Counted from the stretch's first letter, positions 7,169-16,430 are shown. The stretch: DNA of 34,855 nt from Streptomyces sp. (GCF_031181705.1 NZ_JAPSKN010000047.1:1-34855); one strand, 5' to 3'. The notes: generated from the letters alone by a model not told the origin. A program made the numbers and translations.

Positions 7169-8304
7169 AGCCCCCGGGCCACGTCCTCGGCCGCGTCCAG
7201 CACCCGCACCGCGTTCTTCCAGGTCAGCTTGGCCAGGTCGGCCTTGGACCAGCCCCGGTCGAGCAGTTCGGCGATCAGGTTCGGGTAGCCGGAGACGTCG
7301 TCCAGGCCGTCCGGGGTGAAGGCCGTGCCGTCGTAGTCGCCGCCGATGCCGAGGTGGTCGACGCCGGCCACCTCGCGCATGTGGTCCAGGTGGTCGGCGA
7401 CCGTGGCGACCGTGGCGACCGGGCGCGGGTGCCGCTCCTCGAAGGCGCGGTGGACCTTCATGGCCTCGGCGGTGGTGTCGAGGTGGTGGAAGCCGTGGGC
7501 GCGCATGTTCTCGTCGGCCGCGGCCGTCCAGTCCACGGCCGCCTGGAGCACGAACTTCGGCACGAACGTCACCATCGCCATGCCGCCGTTGGCGGGCAGC
7601 CGCTCCAGGACGTCGTCCGGGACGTTGCGGGGGTGGTCGCACACGGCCCGCGCGGAGGAGTGGGAGAAGATCACCGGGGCCGAACTCGTGTCGAGCGCGT
7701 CCCGCATGGTCGTCGCCGCCACGTGGGAGAGGTCGACGAGCATGCCGAGCCGGTTCATCTCCCGCACGACCTCGCGGCCGAAGGCGGTCAGGCCGCCGGC
7801 CCGCGGCGCGTCGGTCGCGGAGTCCGCCCAGTCGACGTTGTCGTTGTGGGTGAGCGTCAGATAGCGCACGCCCAGGCCGTACAGGCCGCGCAGGGTGCCG
7901 AGGGAGTTGGCGATGGAGTGGCCGCCCTCCGCGCCCATGAGCGAGGCGATCCGCCCCTCGCGGCGCGCGGTCTCCATGTCGGCGGCCGTCAGCGCGGGCC
8001 GCAGGTCCGCCGGGTGGCGGGCCAGCAGCTGCCGCACGCAGTCGATCTGCTCCAGCGTGGCCGCGACCGGATCGGGCGCGTCCGTGCGGACGTACACCGA
8101 CCAGTACTGCGCACCGACCCCGCCGGCCCGCAGCCGCGGCAGGTCGGTGTGCAGGTGCTCGCTCTGGTCGACGGCGACGTCCCGGGCGTCGAGGTCGTAG
8201 CGGACCTGCTCGCGCAGCGCCCAGGGCAGGTCGTTGTGCCCGTCGACGACCGGGAACTCGCTCAGGAGTTCCCGGGCCGCCTCCCGGGACGTCACCGCCG
8301 TCAC
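7108..8304 (-). CDS. Membrane dipeptidase (peptidase M19), renal dipeptidase homologue
   Basis: This 398-residue binuclear zinc dipeptidase keeps all M19 ligands: His23 and Asp25 (DGHNDLPW), bridging Glu126 (GAEGGHS), His153 (LTHN), His194 (DLSH), His215 (FSHSSAR) and Asp323 (GGDYDG). It matches the S. coelicolor enzyme Sco3058, which I recall as a characterised L-Xaa-D-Xaa dipeptidase close to human renal dipeptidase; such enzymes can also open beta-lactams. There is no signal peptide, so it is cytoplasmic. The GTG start overlaps the purE stop (GTGA), coupling its translation to purE. D-amino-acid peptide recycling is the likely job. The 3' end overlaps the convergent OYE gene by 61 bases. 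Confidence 0.95.
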   Translation of the reverse strand: MTAVTSREAARELLSEFPVVDGHNDLPWALREQVRYDLDARDVAVDQSEHLHTDLPRLRAGGVGAQYWSVYVRTDAPDPVAATLEQIDCVRQLLARHPADLRPALTAADMETARREGRIASLMGAEGGHSIANSLGTLRGLYGLGVRYLTLTHNDNVDWADSATDAPRAGGLTAFGREVVREMNRLGMLVDLSHVAATTMRDALDTSSAPVIFSHSSARAVCDHPRNVPDDVLERLPANGGMAMVTFVPKFVLQAAVDWTAAADENMRAHGFHHLDTTAEAMKVHRAFEERHPRPVATVATVADHLDHMREVAGVDHLGIGGDYDGTAFTPDGLDDVSGYPNLIAELLDRGWSKADLAKLTWKNAVRVLDAAEDVARGLQQTRPPSHATIESLDAPVS

Positions 8305-8828
8305 TTCCCCGCGCCGAAGCCGAAGCCGCCCGTGCCCTCGACCTTGGAGCGCAGGCGCTTGCCCTTCTCGGTGGCCTGGTCGTTCAGCTCCTGCTGGAAC
8401 TCGCGCATCCGCGCGCGCAGGTCCTCGTCGTGCGCGGCGAGGATGCGGGCCGCCAGCAGACCGGCGTTGCGGGCTCCGGCGACCGAGACCGTGGCGACCG
8501 GGACGCCGGCCGGCATCTGCACGATCGACAGGAGGCTGTCCATGCCGTCGAGGTACTTCAGCGGCACGGGCACTCCGATGACCGGCAGCGGCGTCACCGA
8601 GGCGAGCATGCCGGGCAGGTGGGCGGCGCCGCCCGCCCCGGCGATGATCACCTTGAGCCCGCGGGCGTCGGCCTGCTCGCCGTAGGCGATCATCTCGCGC
8701 GGCATGCGGTGCGCGGAGACGACGTCGACCTCGTAGGCGATCTCGAACTCGTCGAGGGCCTTCGCGGCGGCCTCCATGACGGGCCAGTCGGAGTCCGACC
8801 CCATGACGATGCCAACAACAGGGCTCAT
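8301..8828 (-). CDS. purE: N5-carboxyaminoimidazole ribonucleotide mutase PurE
   Basis: This 175-residue class I PurE converts N5-CAIR to CAIR in purine synthesis. The N-terminus [15 protein letters not shown], the SAHRMP loop with its catalytic His, and [11 protein letters not shown] are diagnostic. The C-terminal tail after about residue 150 is charged and Gly/Lys-rich, a common actinobacterial extension. ATG overlaps the purK stop (ATGA), and the downstream dipeptidase overlaps purE in the same way, so the three genes form a translationally chained operon. Confidence 0.97.
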   Translation of the reverse strand: MSPVVGIVMGSDSDWPVMEAAAKALDEFEIAYEVDVVSAHRMPREMIAYGEQADARGLKVIIAGAGGAAHLPGMLASVTPLPVIGVPVPLKYLDGMDSLLSIVQMPAGVPVATVSVAGARNAGLLAARILAAHDEDLRARMREFQQELNDQATEKGKRLRSKVEGTGGFGFGAGK

Positions 8829-9964
8829 TCGGTGATGGTGCCTCTCAGGTAGCCGGCAGCGTGACGGGCGCGCTCCAGCACGTCGTCCAGGTCGTCGCCG
8901 TAGGTGTTGACGTGACCGACCTTGCGGCCGGGCTTCACGTCCTTGCCGTACATGTGGATCTTGAGCTGCGGGTCGCGGGCCATGCAGTGCAGGTACGCGG
9001 AGTACATGTCCGGGAAGTCGCCGCCGAGGACGTTGACCATCACCGTCCACGGCGCGCGCGGGCGCGGGTCGCCCAGCGGCAGGTCCAGGACCGCGCGGAC
9101 GTGGTTGGCGAACTGGCTGGTGACCGCGCCGTCCATCGACCAGTGACCGGAGTTGTGCGGGCGCATCGCCAGCTCGTTGACGAGGATGCGGCCGTCGCGG
9201 GTCTGGAACAGCTCGACCGCGAGGTGGCCGACGACGCCGAGTTCCTTGGCGATGTTCAGCGCCATCTCGGAGGCCTGAAGGGCGAGGGCCTCGTCCAGGT
9301 CGGGCGCCGGGGCGATGACCGTGTCGCACACGCCGTTGACCTGCCGCGACTCCACGACCGGGTAGGCGACGGCCTGGCCGTGCGGGGAGCGGACGACGTT
9401 GGCGGCGAGCTCGCGGACGAAGTCGACCTTCTCCTCGGCCAGCACGGGGACCCCGGCCCGGAACGGGTCGGCGGCCTCCTCGACGGAGCCGACGACCCAC
9501 ACGCCCTTGCCGTCGTAGCCGCCGCGGACGGTCTTCAGAACGACGGGGAAGCCGTCCCCCTCGGCGGCGAAGGCCGCCACGTCCTGCGGATCGGACACGA
9601 TCCGGTGCCGTGGGCAGGGCACGCCGATCGCGTCGAGCCTCGCGCGCATCACCCCCTTGTCCTGGGCGTGCACCAGCGCGTCCGGGCCGGGGCGCACGGG
9701 AATCCCGTCCGCCTCCAGCGCCCGGAGGTGCTCGGTGGGTACATGTTCGTGATCGAAGGTGATCACATCGCACCCGCGCGCGAACTCACGCAGCGTGTCG
9801 AGGTCGCGATAGTCGCCGACGACGACATCGCCCACGACCTGCGCGGCGGAGTCCTGCGGGGTGTCACTGAGGAGCTTGAACCTGATGCCGAGCGGGATGC
9901 CAGCCTCGTGCGTCATACGCGCGAGCTGGCCCCCGCCGACCATGCCGACTACCGGGAACGTCAC
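8825..9964 (-). CDS. purK: N5-carboxyaminoimidazole ribonucleotide synthase PurK
   Basis: This 379-residue ATP-grasp enzyme carboxylates AIR to N5-CAIR using ATP and bicarbonate. Blocks seen are [13 protein letters not shown] at the N-terminus, [21 protein letters not shown] (ATP grasp) and [15 protein letters not shown]. The start is GTG at 9964. A TACCCT -10-like element lies six bases before it, so the message is probably leaderless; the GGGAG there is too close to act as a ribosome site. It is first in purK-purE-dipeptidase. Confidence 0.96.
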   Translation of the reverse strand: MTFPVVGMVGGGQLARMTHEAGIPLGIRFKLLSDTPQDSAAQVVGDVVVGDYRDLDTLREFARGCDVITFDHEHVPTEHLRALEADGIPVRPGPDALVHAQDKGVMRARLDAIGVPCPRHRIVSDPQDVAAFAAEGDGFPVVLKTVRGGYDGKGVWVVGSVEEAADPFRAGVPVLAEEKVDFVRELAANVVRSPHGQAVAYPVVESRQVNGVCDTVIAPAPDLDEALALQASEMALNIAKELGVVGHLAVELFQTRDGRILVNELAMRPHNSGHWSMDGAVTSQFANHVRAVLDLPLGDPRPRAPWTVMVNVLGGDFPDMYSAYLHCMARDPQLKIHMYGKDVKPGRKVGHVNTYGDDLDDVLERARHAAGYLRGTITE

Positions 9965-9976
9965 GCTCCCAGGGTA
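9965..9976 (-). promoter_or_regulatory. Probable leaderless -10 element for purK
   Basis: Reading the minus strand, TACCCT is followed by six bases and then the GTG start. This spacing puts the transcript start at the start codon. No clear -35 is seen. Confidence 0.4.
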
Positions 9977-10126
9977 TCGGCCGCGCCAGGGTGGCCGGTT
10001 TCCTGCCCCTCCCCGCCCCGGTCCGGACCATCTCCGGCCGTCCACCGGCATCCACAGGAAGATCGCGCACGAGGGTGGTTAGCATGGCTGGGTTGACGCC
10101 GACCACGGACGGGGGCCTGCACGACC

Positions 10127-10618
10127 ATGGGACATGGTGCTTCGCGGCTCCGGCGGCTCGTCCACGAGGTCGCCAAGTTCGGCGCGGTGGGCGGGGCCGG
10201 CGTGCTGGTCAACCTCCTCGTGTTCAACCTCGTACGGCACGTCACCGACCTGCCGGTGGTCCGCGCGAGCGTCATCGCGACCGTCGTCGCGATCGTCTTC
10301 AACTACGTCGGCTTCCGGTACTTCACCTACCGCGACCGCGACAAGTCCCGCCGCACGCGGGAGCTGACCCTGTTCCTGCTGTTCAGCGCGGTCGGGCTGG
10401 TCATCGAGAACGGCGTCCTGTACACGGCGACCTACGGCTTCGGCTGGGACACCCCGCTGCAGAACAACGTCTTCAAGTTCGTCGGCATCGGGATCGCCAC
10501 GCTCTTCCGCTTCTGGTCGTACCGCACCTGGGTGTTCCGCGCGCTGCCCACCCGGGAGGCCGTGCCGGACGCGGAGTCGATCCTGGACCGGGAGCGCACC
10601 GGGCAGCGGGTGCCGTAA
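10127..10618 (+). CDS. GtrA-family membrane protein
   Basis: This 163-residue integral membrane protein has four predicted helices (about residues 17-36, 43-63, 79-101 and 113-134) and the family blocks FGAVGGAGVLVNLLVFNLV and NYVGFRYFTY. GtrA proteins are thought to move lipid-linked sugars across the membrane or to support cell-wall glycosylation. No glycosyltransferase partner is adjacent. A TAGCAT element (10080-10085) could be its -10. The start has only a weak ribosome site. The tail after residue 140 is charged and cytoplasmic. Confidence 0.88.
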   Translation: MGHGASRLRRLVHEVAKFGAVGGAGVLVNLLVFNLVRHVTDLPVVRASVIATVVAIVFNYVGFRYFTYRDRDKSRRTRELTLFLLFSAVGLVIENGVLYTATYGFGWDTPLQNNVFKFVGIGIATLFRFWSYRTWVFRALPTREAVPDAESILDRERTGQRVP

Positions 10619-10634
10619 CCGGTCGGCGGACCGG
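10619..10634. terminator. Small hairpin between GtrA and histidine kinase genes
   Basis: CCGGTC-GGCG-GACCGG starts immediately after the TAA stop of the GtrA gene, which converges with the kinase gene. The 6-bp stem is short, and no T-run follows. Confidence 0.5.
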
Positions 10635-10646
10635 CCCGCGCAGGGG

Positions 10647-11924
10647 TCAGCGGATCGTCGGCTCCGCGCCGCCGTCGGCCTGCTTCCTGACGGCCGTGCG
10701 GGACAGGAACAGGCCGAAGACCGGGGGCTTGGTCTGCAGCATCTCCAGCCGGCCGCCGTCGGCTTCCGCCAGGTCGCGGGCGACGGCGAGCCCGATGCCC
10801 GTGGAGTTGCGGCCGCTGATCGCGCGCTCGAAGATGCGGGCGCCCAGGTCGGCGGGGATTCCCGGGCCCTCGTCCGTGACCTCGATGACGGCCTGGTTGC
10901 CGGTGACGCGGGTGCGCAGCGCGACCGTGCCGCCGCCGTGCATCAGGGAGTTCTCGATCAGCGCGGCCAGCACCTGGGCGACCGCGCCGGGCGTGCCCAC
11001 CGCCTGGAGGTGCCGTTTGCCGGAGCTGACGATGGCCCGGCCGGCGCTGCGGTAGGCGGGGCGCCACTCGGCGAGCTGCTGCTGGATGACCTCGTCGAGG
11101 TCGAAGGTGACGGCGGAGCCGGTGCGCGGGTCACGCGAGTTGGTCAGCAGCCGTTCCACGACGTCCGTGAGCCGCTCGACCTGCGTCAGCGCGATCGTCG
11201 CCTCCTCCTTCACCGTGTCCGGGTCGTCGGTGAGGGTGATCTCCTCCAGCCGCATGGACAGCGCCGTCAGCGGGGTGCGCAGCTGGTGGGAGGCGTCGGC
11301 GGCGAGCCGCCGCTCGGCGGTCAGCATGCGCGCGATGCGCTCGGCGGAGCCGTCCAGCACGTCCGCGACCCGGTCCAGCTCGGGCACTCCGTAGCGCTTG
11401 TGCCTGGGGCGCGGATCGCCCGAGCCGAGCCGTTCGGCCGTCTCCGCGAGGTCGGTCAGCGGCGAGGCGAGCCGGTTGGCCTGGCGGACCGCGAGCAGCA
11501 CCGCGGCCACCACCGCCAGCAGCGCCACCAGGGCGATGATCAGCAGGGTCCGGCCGACCTCCCGGGTCACCGAGGAGCGCGGCTCCTGGACGGTGACCGT
11601 CTCGCCCTCCTCGCCGGGCGCGGTCGCGCTGATGACGTCACCGGGGGGCTTGTCGCCGATCTCGATGGGCGCCTCGCCGGGAAGCCGGATCACGGCGTAG
11701 TAGCGGTCCTGCGTGACCTGCTTGCGCAGCACCTCCGCGTCGACCTGCTGGGCGACGAAGAGCCGGCTGTCGACGATGCTGGCCAGCCGCACCGCCTCGG
11801 ACTCCACCCGCTCCTGGGCGCTGTTGCTGATCGTCCGCGTCTCGACGATGACGAGCGAGACCCCGAACACGGCGATCACGACCAGCACCACGGCGAGCGT
11901 GGACTGGATCAGTCGGCGGCGCAT
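10647..11924 (-). CDS. Sensor histidine kinase
   Basis: This 425-residue membrane kinase has TM1 (about 8-28), an extracytoplasmic sensor segment (about 29-124), TM2 (about 125-146), HAMP, then the dimerisation domain with phospho-acceptor His213 (DASHQLRTPLT). The catalytic domain has Asn325 (IENSLMHGGG), DEGPGIP (351-357), FERA and GIGLAV. It lies 40 bases after its partner response regulator. The signal is unknown. The short sensor loop rich in Asp, Glu and Pro has no recognisable fold. The topology is of the EnvZ/CseC type. Confidence 0.94.
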   Translation of the reverse strand: MRRRLIQSTLAVVLVVIAVFGVSLVIVETRTISNSAQERVESEAVRLASIVDSRLFVAQQVDAEVLRKQVTQDRYYAVIRLPGEAPIEIGDKPPGDVISATAPGEEGETVTVQEPRSSVTREVGRTLLIIALVALLAVVAAVLLAVRQANRLASPLTDLAETAERLGSGDPRPRHKRYGVPELDRVADVLDGSAERIARMLTAERRLAADASHQLRTPLTALSMRLEEITLTDDPDTVKEEATIALTQVERLTDVVERLLTNSRDPRTGSAVTFDLDEVIQQQLAEWRPAYRSAGRAIVSSGKRHLQAVGTPGAVAQVLAALIENSLMHGGGTVALRTRVTGNQAVIEVTDEGPGIPADLGARIFERAISGRNSTGIGLAVARDLAEADGGRLEMLQTKPPVFGLFLSRTAVRKQADGGAEPTIR

Positions 11925-11964
11925 GTCCTGTTTATCCGATCACCGATTACCCGTGCTCCGCGGC

Positions 11965-12642
11965 TCAGCTCTTCTCGAAGCGGAAGCCCACACCGCGCAC
12001 GGTGGCGATGTAGCGCGGGTTGGCCGCGTCGTCGCCGAGCTTCTTGCGCAGCCAGGAGATGTGCATGTCGAGGGTCTTGGTCGACGACCACCAGGTGGTG
12101 TCCCAGACCTCGCGCATCAGCTGGTCGCGGGTGACGACCCGGCCGGCGTCGCGCACCAGCACCCGCAGCAGGTCGAACTCCTTGGCGGTGAGCTGCAGCT
12201 CCTCGTCCCCCATCCAGGCGCGGTGTGACTCGACGTCGATGCGCACGCCGTGGGTGGCGGGCGGCTGCTGGGGCTCGGCGGCACCGCGCCGCAGCAGGGC
12301 CCGGACGCGGGCGAGCAGCTCGGCCAGCCGGAACGGCTTGGTGACGTAGTCGTCGGCGCCCGCGTCGAGCCCGACGACCGTGTCCACCTCGTCGGCGCGC
12401 GCGGTCAGGATGAGAATGGGGATGCTGTGGCCTTCGCCACGCAGGCGGCGGGCCACCTCCAGTCCGTCCATGCCGGGCAGACCCAGGTCGAGCACGACCA
12501 GGTCGACGCCGCCCTGCAATCCGGCGTCGAGAGCGGTGGGTCCGTCCTCACGCACCTCGACCTCGTAGCCCTCCCGGCGCAGAGCACGGGCCAGCGGCTC
12601 CGAGATGGACGCGTCGTCCTCGGCGAGCAGTACTCGGGTCAT
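11965..12642 (-). CDS. Response regulator, OmpR/PhoB family
   Basis: This 225-residue regulator has a receiver domain with the acidic pocket Glu8/Asp9/Asp10, phospho-acceptor Asp52 (LDLGLPGMDG), Thr80 and Lys102 (TKPF). The C-terminal winged helix (about 130-225) ends in the usual VRGVGFRFE. ATG at 12642 is chosen because the family start MTRVLLAEDD begins there. It is preceded by TACCAT (12649-12654 on the minus strand) six bases away, a leaderless arrangement. It is first of the two-gene operon with the kinase at 10647-11924. Confidence 0.95.
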   Translation of the reverse strand: MTRVLLAEDDASISEPLARALRREGYEVEVREDGPTALDAGLQGGVDLVVLDLGLPGMDGLEVARRLRGEGHSIPILILTARADEVDTVVGLDAGADDYVTKPFRLAELLARVRALLRRGAAEPQQPPATHGVRIDVESHRAWMGDEELQLTAKEFDLLRVLVRDAGRVVTRDQLMREVWDTTWWSSTKTLDMHISWLRKKLGDDAANPRYIATVRGVGFRFEKS

Positions 12643-13161
12643 GTGGTGATGGTAGACCTGCGGGGCCCTGAGCTGGGGTGTGACCGGAAGCATCGGTTCT
12701 TACCGGCTCCACACCGCCTTCTTACGCACCGGGGGAACCGGCACGGGCCTGCGCCTGTGGGGTGGGATCCTGGTAAGGACCTTGGAAACGGGGCGTACGG
12801 TTCCCTTGTCACCTGTGATCCGTGTCTCAAGTCCTTCCATATGCCGCGGTGTCCTGCCGTATGGTGAATCGACGCCTGTAGCACCACGGCGACCTTCGGA
12901 GGCGGTTGGCCCTGGAGGTCTCTTTTGTGTGCGGGCCGGTTCGCCGCCGGCCCCCCGAGTGAAACGACCTGTGGCCGGGCCTCGTCGTGCGGTGACGCGC
13001 GTAGAGGCGTGGATCCCGGTGGCGACCGCCCACCGCTTCGTGATCCGGAGCGGACCCCCCGCAGGCGTCGGGCGGACGGCCGTACGCACCGGTGCCGGCA
13101 ACCCCCACCGGGCGCACCACCGCAGTCGCGGAAGGCGCGTCCCGAGCAGCAAGGAACCACC
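12643..13161. other. Long divergent intergenic region, possible structured leader of the peptide transporter
   Basis: This gene-free stretch of 519 bases separates the response regulator from the POT transporter. It has a lower-G+C patch at about 12790-12870 with a possible -10 TATGGT (12860-12865) and a weak -35 TTCCAT (12835-12840). That would leave a leader of about 290 bases. The leader contains the hairpin GGGCCGG-N7-CCGGCCC (12933-12953). A 6-codon frame at 12861 overlaps the -10 and is not credible. No known riboswitch was recognised. Confidence 0.4.
12649..12654 (-). promoter_or_regulatory. -10 element of the two-component operon (leaderless)
   Basis: Minus-strand TACCAT followed by CACCAC and the ATG at 12642. 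No ribosome site is present, so transcription probably starts at the start codon. Confidence 0.5.
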
Positions 13162-14700
13162 ATGGCGTCCAGCCTGACGAAGGACTCGGCCCGCCCGGGC
13201 ACCCCGGGCCCCGAGAGGACCTTCTTCGGCCACCCCCGCGGACTGGCCACCCTCTTCATGACCGAGATGTGGGAGCGGTTCAGCTTCTACGGCATGCGGG
13301 CCCTGCTCGTCGTCTACCTGCTCTCCGGCGGTCCGGACGCCAAGAAGGGCAGCATGGGCGGCGGTCTGGGCATGGACCTCGCCACGACGACGGCGATCTA
13401 CTCGGTCTACCTGTCGATGGTGTACCTCCTCGCCATGCCCGGCGGCTGGCTCGGCGACCGGGTCTGGGGTCCGCGCAGGACGGTGGCGATCGCCGCGGTC
13501 ACGATCATGGCGGGTCACCTGGTGCTGGCCCTGCCCGGCGGGCAGGCGCCCTTCTTCGCCGGTCTGGCGCTGGTCGCGCTCGGCTCCGGCCTGCTGAAGG
13601 CCAACATCTCCACCATGGTCGGCCACCTCTACGACGGGCCGGACGACCCGCGCCGTGACGGCGGCTTCACGATCTTCTACATGGGCATCAACATGGGTGC
13701 CTTCTTCGCGCCGCTGATCATCGGCACCGTCGGCCAGCAGGTCAGCTGGCACCTCGGCTTCGGTCTGGCCGCGGTCGGCATGGGCATCGGTCTGATCGCC
13801 TTCCTCCTCGGCACCCGCCACCTGAGCCCGCAGAGCAACGTCGTGCCCAAGCCGCTGGCCGCCGAGGAGCGCACCGCCTGGCTGCGCAAGGGCCTGCTGT
13901 GGCTGATCGTCGCGACCGTCTTCTACGGCGTCGTCGGCCTCACCGGCCACTTCACGCTCAACTGGGCGATGATCCCGCTCACCGTGATCGGCCTGGTCAT
14001 CCCGGCCGGCGTGCTGATCCGCATCAAGCGGGACAAGGAACTCAGCGACGTCGAGCAGTCGAAGATGACCGGCTACATCTGGTTCTTCGTCGCGGCGGCC
14101 GTGTTCTGGATGATCTACGACCAGGGCGGTTCCACGGTCCAGGCGTTCGGTGAGACCAAGGCCGCGGGCTCGCTGCTCGGCTTCGACTTCCCGTCCTCCT
14201 GGTACCAGTCGCTGAACCCGGTCTTCATCATGGCGCTGGCCCCGGTCTTCGCCTGGATCTGGCTGTGGCTGAACCGCAAGGGCAAGGAGCCGAGCACCGT
14301 CGCCAAGTTCGCCGCGGCGCTGTTCTTCATCGGCGTCTCGTTCTTCTTCTTCCTGCTGCCGCTGGGCATGGCCGACGGTGACACGCCGGTCAGCCCGATG
14401 TGGCTGGTGGGCATCTACCTGATCCAGACGGTCGGCGAGCTGTGCCTCTCCCCGGTCGGTCTGTCCGTCACGACCAAGATGGCCCCGGCCAAGTACGCCA
14501 GCCAGATGATGGGCGTGTGGTTCCTCGCGGTCACGGCGGGCGACTCGGTGACGGGCCTGCTCTCCAACCCGGCCGTCGGCGGCGTGGACCTGAGCGGCAC
14601 CGGCGCGGTCGCCGTGGAGGCCGTGCTGGCCGCCCTCGCGGGTATCGCGGTGTACATGTACCGCCGGAAGGTCAAGGCCCTGATGGGCGACGTCCACTGA
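13162..14700 (+). CDS. Proton-dependent oligopeptide transporter (POT/PTR family)
   Basis: This 512-residue inner-membrane symporter imports di- and tripeptides with protons. The family ExxERF motif is present (TEMWERFSFYGMRALLVVYLL, residues 34-54), as are GGWLGDRVWGPRRTV and FTIFYMGINMGAFFAPLI, the PTR2 signature. About 14 membrane helices are expected. ATG is preceded by AAGGA at 13151-13155; longer upstream frames read through leader DNA. The gene is monocistronic and closed by a strong terminator. Confidence 0.95.
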   Translation: MASSLTKDSARPGTPGPERTFFGHPRGLATLFMTEMWERFSFYGMRALLVVYLLSGGPDAKKGSMGGGLGMDLATTTAIYSVYLSMVYLLAMPGGWLGDRVWGPRRTVAIAAVTIMAGHLVLALPGGQAPFFAGLALVALGSGLLKANISTMVGHLYDGPDDPRRDGGFTIFYMGINMGAFFAPLIIGTVGQQVSWHLGFGLAAVGMGIGLIAFLLGTRHLSPQSNVVPKPLAAEERTAWLRKGLLWLIVATVFYGVVGLTGHFTLNWAMIPLTVIGLVIPAGVLIRIKRDKELSDVEQSKMTGYIWFFVAAAVFWMIYDQGGSTVQAFGETKAAGSLLGFDFPSSWYQSLNPVFIMALAPVFAWIWLWLNRKGKEPSTVAKFAAALFFIGVSFFFFLLPLGMADGDTPVSPMWLVGIYLIQTVGELCLSPVGLSVTTKMAPAKYASQMMGVWFLAVTAGDSVTGLLSNPAVGGVDLSGTGAVAVEAVLAALAGIAVYMYRRKVKALMGDVH

Positions 14701-14720
14701 CGCCGGCCACGGACCGTGAC

Positions 14721-14756
14721 AAGGGCCGCCGCACCGTCGAGGTGCGGCGGCCCTTT
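14721..14756 (+). terminator. Rho-independent terminator of the POT transporter
   Basis: Perfect 15-bp arms (14721-14735 and 14741-14755) with loop GTCGA. The distal arm ends in TTT and lies 20 bases after the stop codon. Confidence 0.9.
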
Positions 14757-15003
14757 CGCGCGTTCCCGGTGGGCCGGCGTCCGGGGGCGGCCCACCGGCG
14801 GGGCGGACCGCGTGACCGGGGATGCGAAGGCGGACGGCCCTCGCTTCACCCGTTCGGCCGCGGGGAGGACACTCACTCAGGGAGGGGAGATCCGGGGCCC
14901 GGAACGGGGGAAGGCGGGAGCGGGCAGCAGGGCCTGGAGCACCTGAGCCAGGGAACGGTACGGCCCGGGAGGAACGCGGGCCGGGTGGCGCGCGGGCCCG
15001 CCG

Positions 15004-15558
15004 TCAGGCCGGTGCGCCCAGTTCCGCCCACACCGTCTTGCCTCCGACCCCCGGGGTGCGCACGACGCCCCAGTCCAGGCACAGGCGCTGGACGATGAAC
15101 ATGCCGTGTCCGCCGGGGCGGCCCGCCCGGTGGGGGGTACGGGGTGCCGGCTGGCCGGTGCCGCGGTCGCTCACCTCTATGCGGATCACCTTGTTGTCGC
15201 AGGTGATCTGGAGCCCGTCCGGCCCCTCGGCGTGCAGACAGGCGTTGGTGACCAGCTCGGAGACGACGAGCAGGACGTCCTCGGCGGCGGCCCGCTGGTC
15301 GGCGGAGGCGGCGGGCAGCCAGCCCCACGCGTACAGCGCCTGGCGGGTGAAGTCGCGCGCGAGCGGGACGACCCCGCTCTCCCCCTCGAAGCTCAGCCGG
15401 CGCACCTGCCGGCCCCCCGGCGGCGCCGCGGCTCCGTCCTGCACGGCCATGCCCTCGCCGGCCGCACCGGCCGCCGCCACGCCACCCTCGGACGCCCCGG
15501 AAGCGCCGCTGGGCTCCGGCCCGCGGTCGCCCGGCGAGTAAGGCCGGGTGGTGCTCAT
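15004..15558 (-). CDS. prsI: Anti-sigma factor kinase (RsbW-like HATPase), PrsI-type
   Basis: This 184-residue protein has about 60 residues of low-complexity Gly/Ala/Pro-rich leader and then a GHKL ATPase domain: N-box ELVTNACLHA (about 110-119), G1 box DRGTGQP, and G2 box GGHGMFIV. Such proteins bind a sigma factor and phosphorylate the STAS antagonist. The neighbouring STAS gene and SigB-type sigma gene make this the anti-sigma of the module. The order matches the sigI locus of S. coelicolor (PrsI-ArsI-SigI), recalled from published work; the symbol rests on that match. Three GATTCA copies (15576, 15591, 15600) lie just upstream. Confidence 0.85.
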   Translation of the reverse strand: MSTTRPYSPGDRGPEPSGASGASEGGVAAAGAAGEGMAVQDGAAAPPGGRQVRRLSFEGESGVVPLARDFTRQALYAWGWLPAASADQRAAAEDVLLVVSELVTNACLHAEGPDGLQITCDNKVIRIEVSDRGTGQPAPRTPHRAGRPGGHGMFIVQRLCLDWGVVRTPGVGGKTVWAELGAPA

Positions 15559-15694
15559 CAGCGCTTCACCTCACCGATTCACCAGTTCATGATTCAAAAG
15601 ATTCAGTACACAGTCAGTCACGCGGTGCGCGGCACGCCCGGTTTCACTGCACCCCCGGGTCACCCCGCGTCCGACAGGCTCAGGATGTCTCCTG

Positions 15695-15710
15695 CCCGGG
15701 CGGACCCGGG
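15695..15710. terminator. Hairpin between arsI-like and prsI-like genes
   Basis: CCCGGG-cgga-CCCGGG forms a 6-bp GC stem in the 244-base gap between the two minus-strand genes. It could attenuate read-through. There is no T-run, so the assignment is weak. Confidence 0.3.
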
Positions 15711-15802
15711 GAACACCCCTGTATTGCGCACGAAACTCGTGACGAGGGCGGGACACCGGTCACAGAGGTACGTCAGGGGCGCGGCGGGCCGGGGCACGCC
15801 GG

Positions 15803-16180
15803 TCAGCCCGACTCGTCGGCGAGGGCCGCCTCAAGGGTGTCATGGACGCTGAAGACCGCATCCGCCCCGGTGATCTCGAACACGCGCGCCACCACCGGCT
15901 GCATCCCGGCGAGCGACACACCACCACCGGCGGCCTCGGCCTTCAGGCGCGCCCCGAGAAGCACGTTCAGCCCCGTGGAGTCGCAGAACTCAAGACGCGC
16001 GCAGTCGATGACCAGGCGCTTGAATCCCTTGGCGAGGCAGTCCTCCAGTGGCTCGCGCAACAGATCGGCGGTGTGGTGATCCAACTCACCCGCCGGGGTC
16101 ACGACGGCACTGGGGCCCTCTTCCCGCACCTCCACCAGAAGCCGGCCAGACTGTGCGCTGCCGACCGTCCCGCGGTCCAT
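15803..16180 (-). CDS. arsI: Anti-anti-sigma factor (STAS domain), ArsI-type
   Basis: This 125-residue STAS protein carries the phosphorylation motif EFCDSTGLNVLL near residue 65; the Ser in DSTG is the residue the kinase modifies in SpoIIAA/RsbV/BldG proteins. The unphosphorylated form frees the sigma factor by binding the anti-sigma. It is divergent from the sigma gene and upstream of the anti-sigma gene on the same strand. GAGAGG precedes the ATG. A SigB-type promoter lies 72-95 bases upstream of the start codon, implying positive feedback. Confidence 0.88.
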   Translation of the reverse strand: MDRGTVGSAQSGRLLVEVREEGPSAVVTPAGELDHHTADLLREPLEDCLAKGFKRLVIDCARLEFCDSTGLNVLLGARLKAEAAGGGVSLAGMQPVVARVFEITGADAVFSVHDTLEAALADESG

Positions 16181-16251
16181 GCCGCCTCTCTCTCCCGACG
16201 TCGTGACTGTTGCTGACGCCCTCGAACACTACGCCTTCCTCACACAGTCCG

Positions 16252-16275
16252 ACACCCGAACAACCACGCACAAAC
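16252..16275 (-). promoter_or_regulatory. SigB-type promoter of the anti-anti-sigma gene
   Basis: On the minus strand, GTTT (16275-16272), exactly 14 bases, then GGGTGT (16257-16252). This is one base from the GTTT-N14-16-GGGTAT/C pattern read by Streptomyces SigB/SigH-group sigma factors. A weaker GGGTAG at 16320-16325 on the plus strand may serve the sigma gene but has no good -35. Confidence 0.5.
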
Positions 16276-16430
16276 GGACATATGCCCGCAGAGCGCACTT
16301 GCGGTCGGCTCACGGAAGCGGGTAGGCCTAGTAAGGACACGTAACCGACACGGCCGGCTTTGGAGGCGCCGCACACCGCAGTGCACGTACTGGCTCCGGC
16401 AGCCATATGCCGAGAACGATGGAGGACATC

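Noticed and set aside
5540..7642. A 700-codon minus-strand frame over the MerR, OYE and dipeptidase region
   Set aside because: Low-complexity Arg/Gly/Pro translation overlapping three well-supported genes.
12861..12881. Six-codon upstream ORF (ATG to TAG) before the transporter
   Set aside because: It overlaps the likely -10 element and has no ribosome site.
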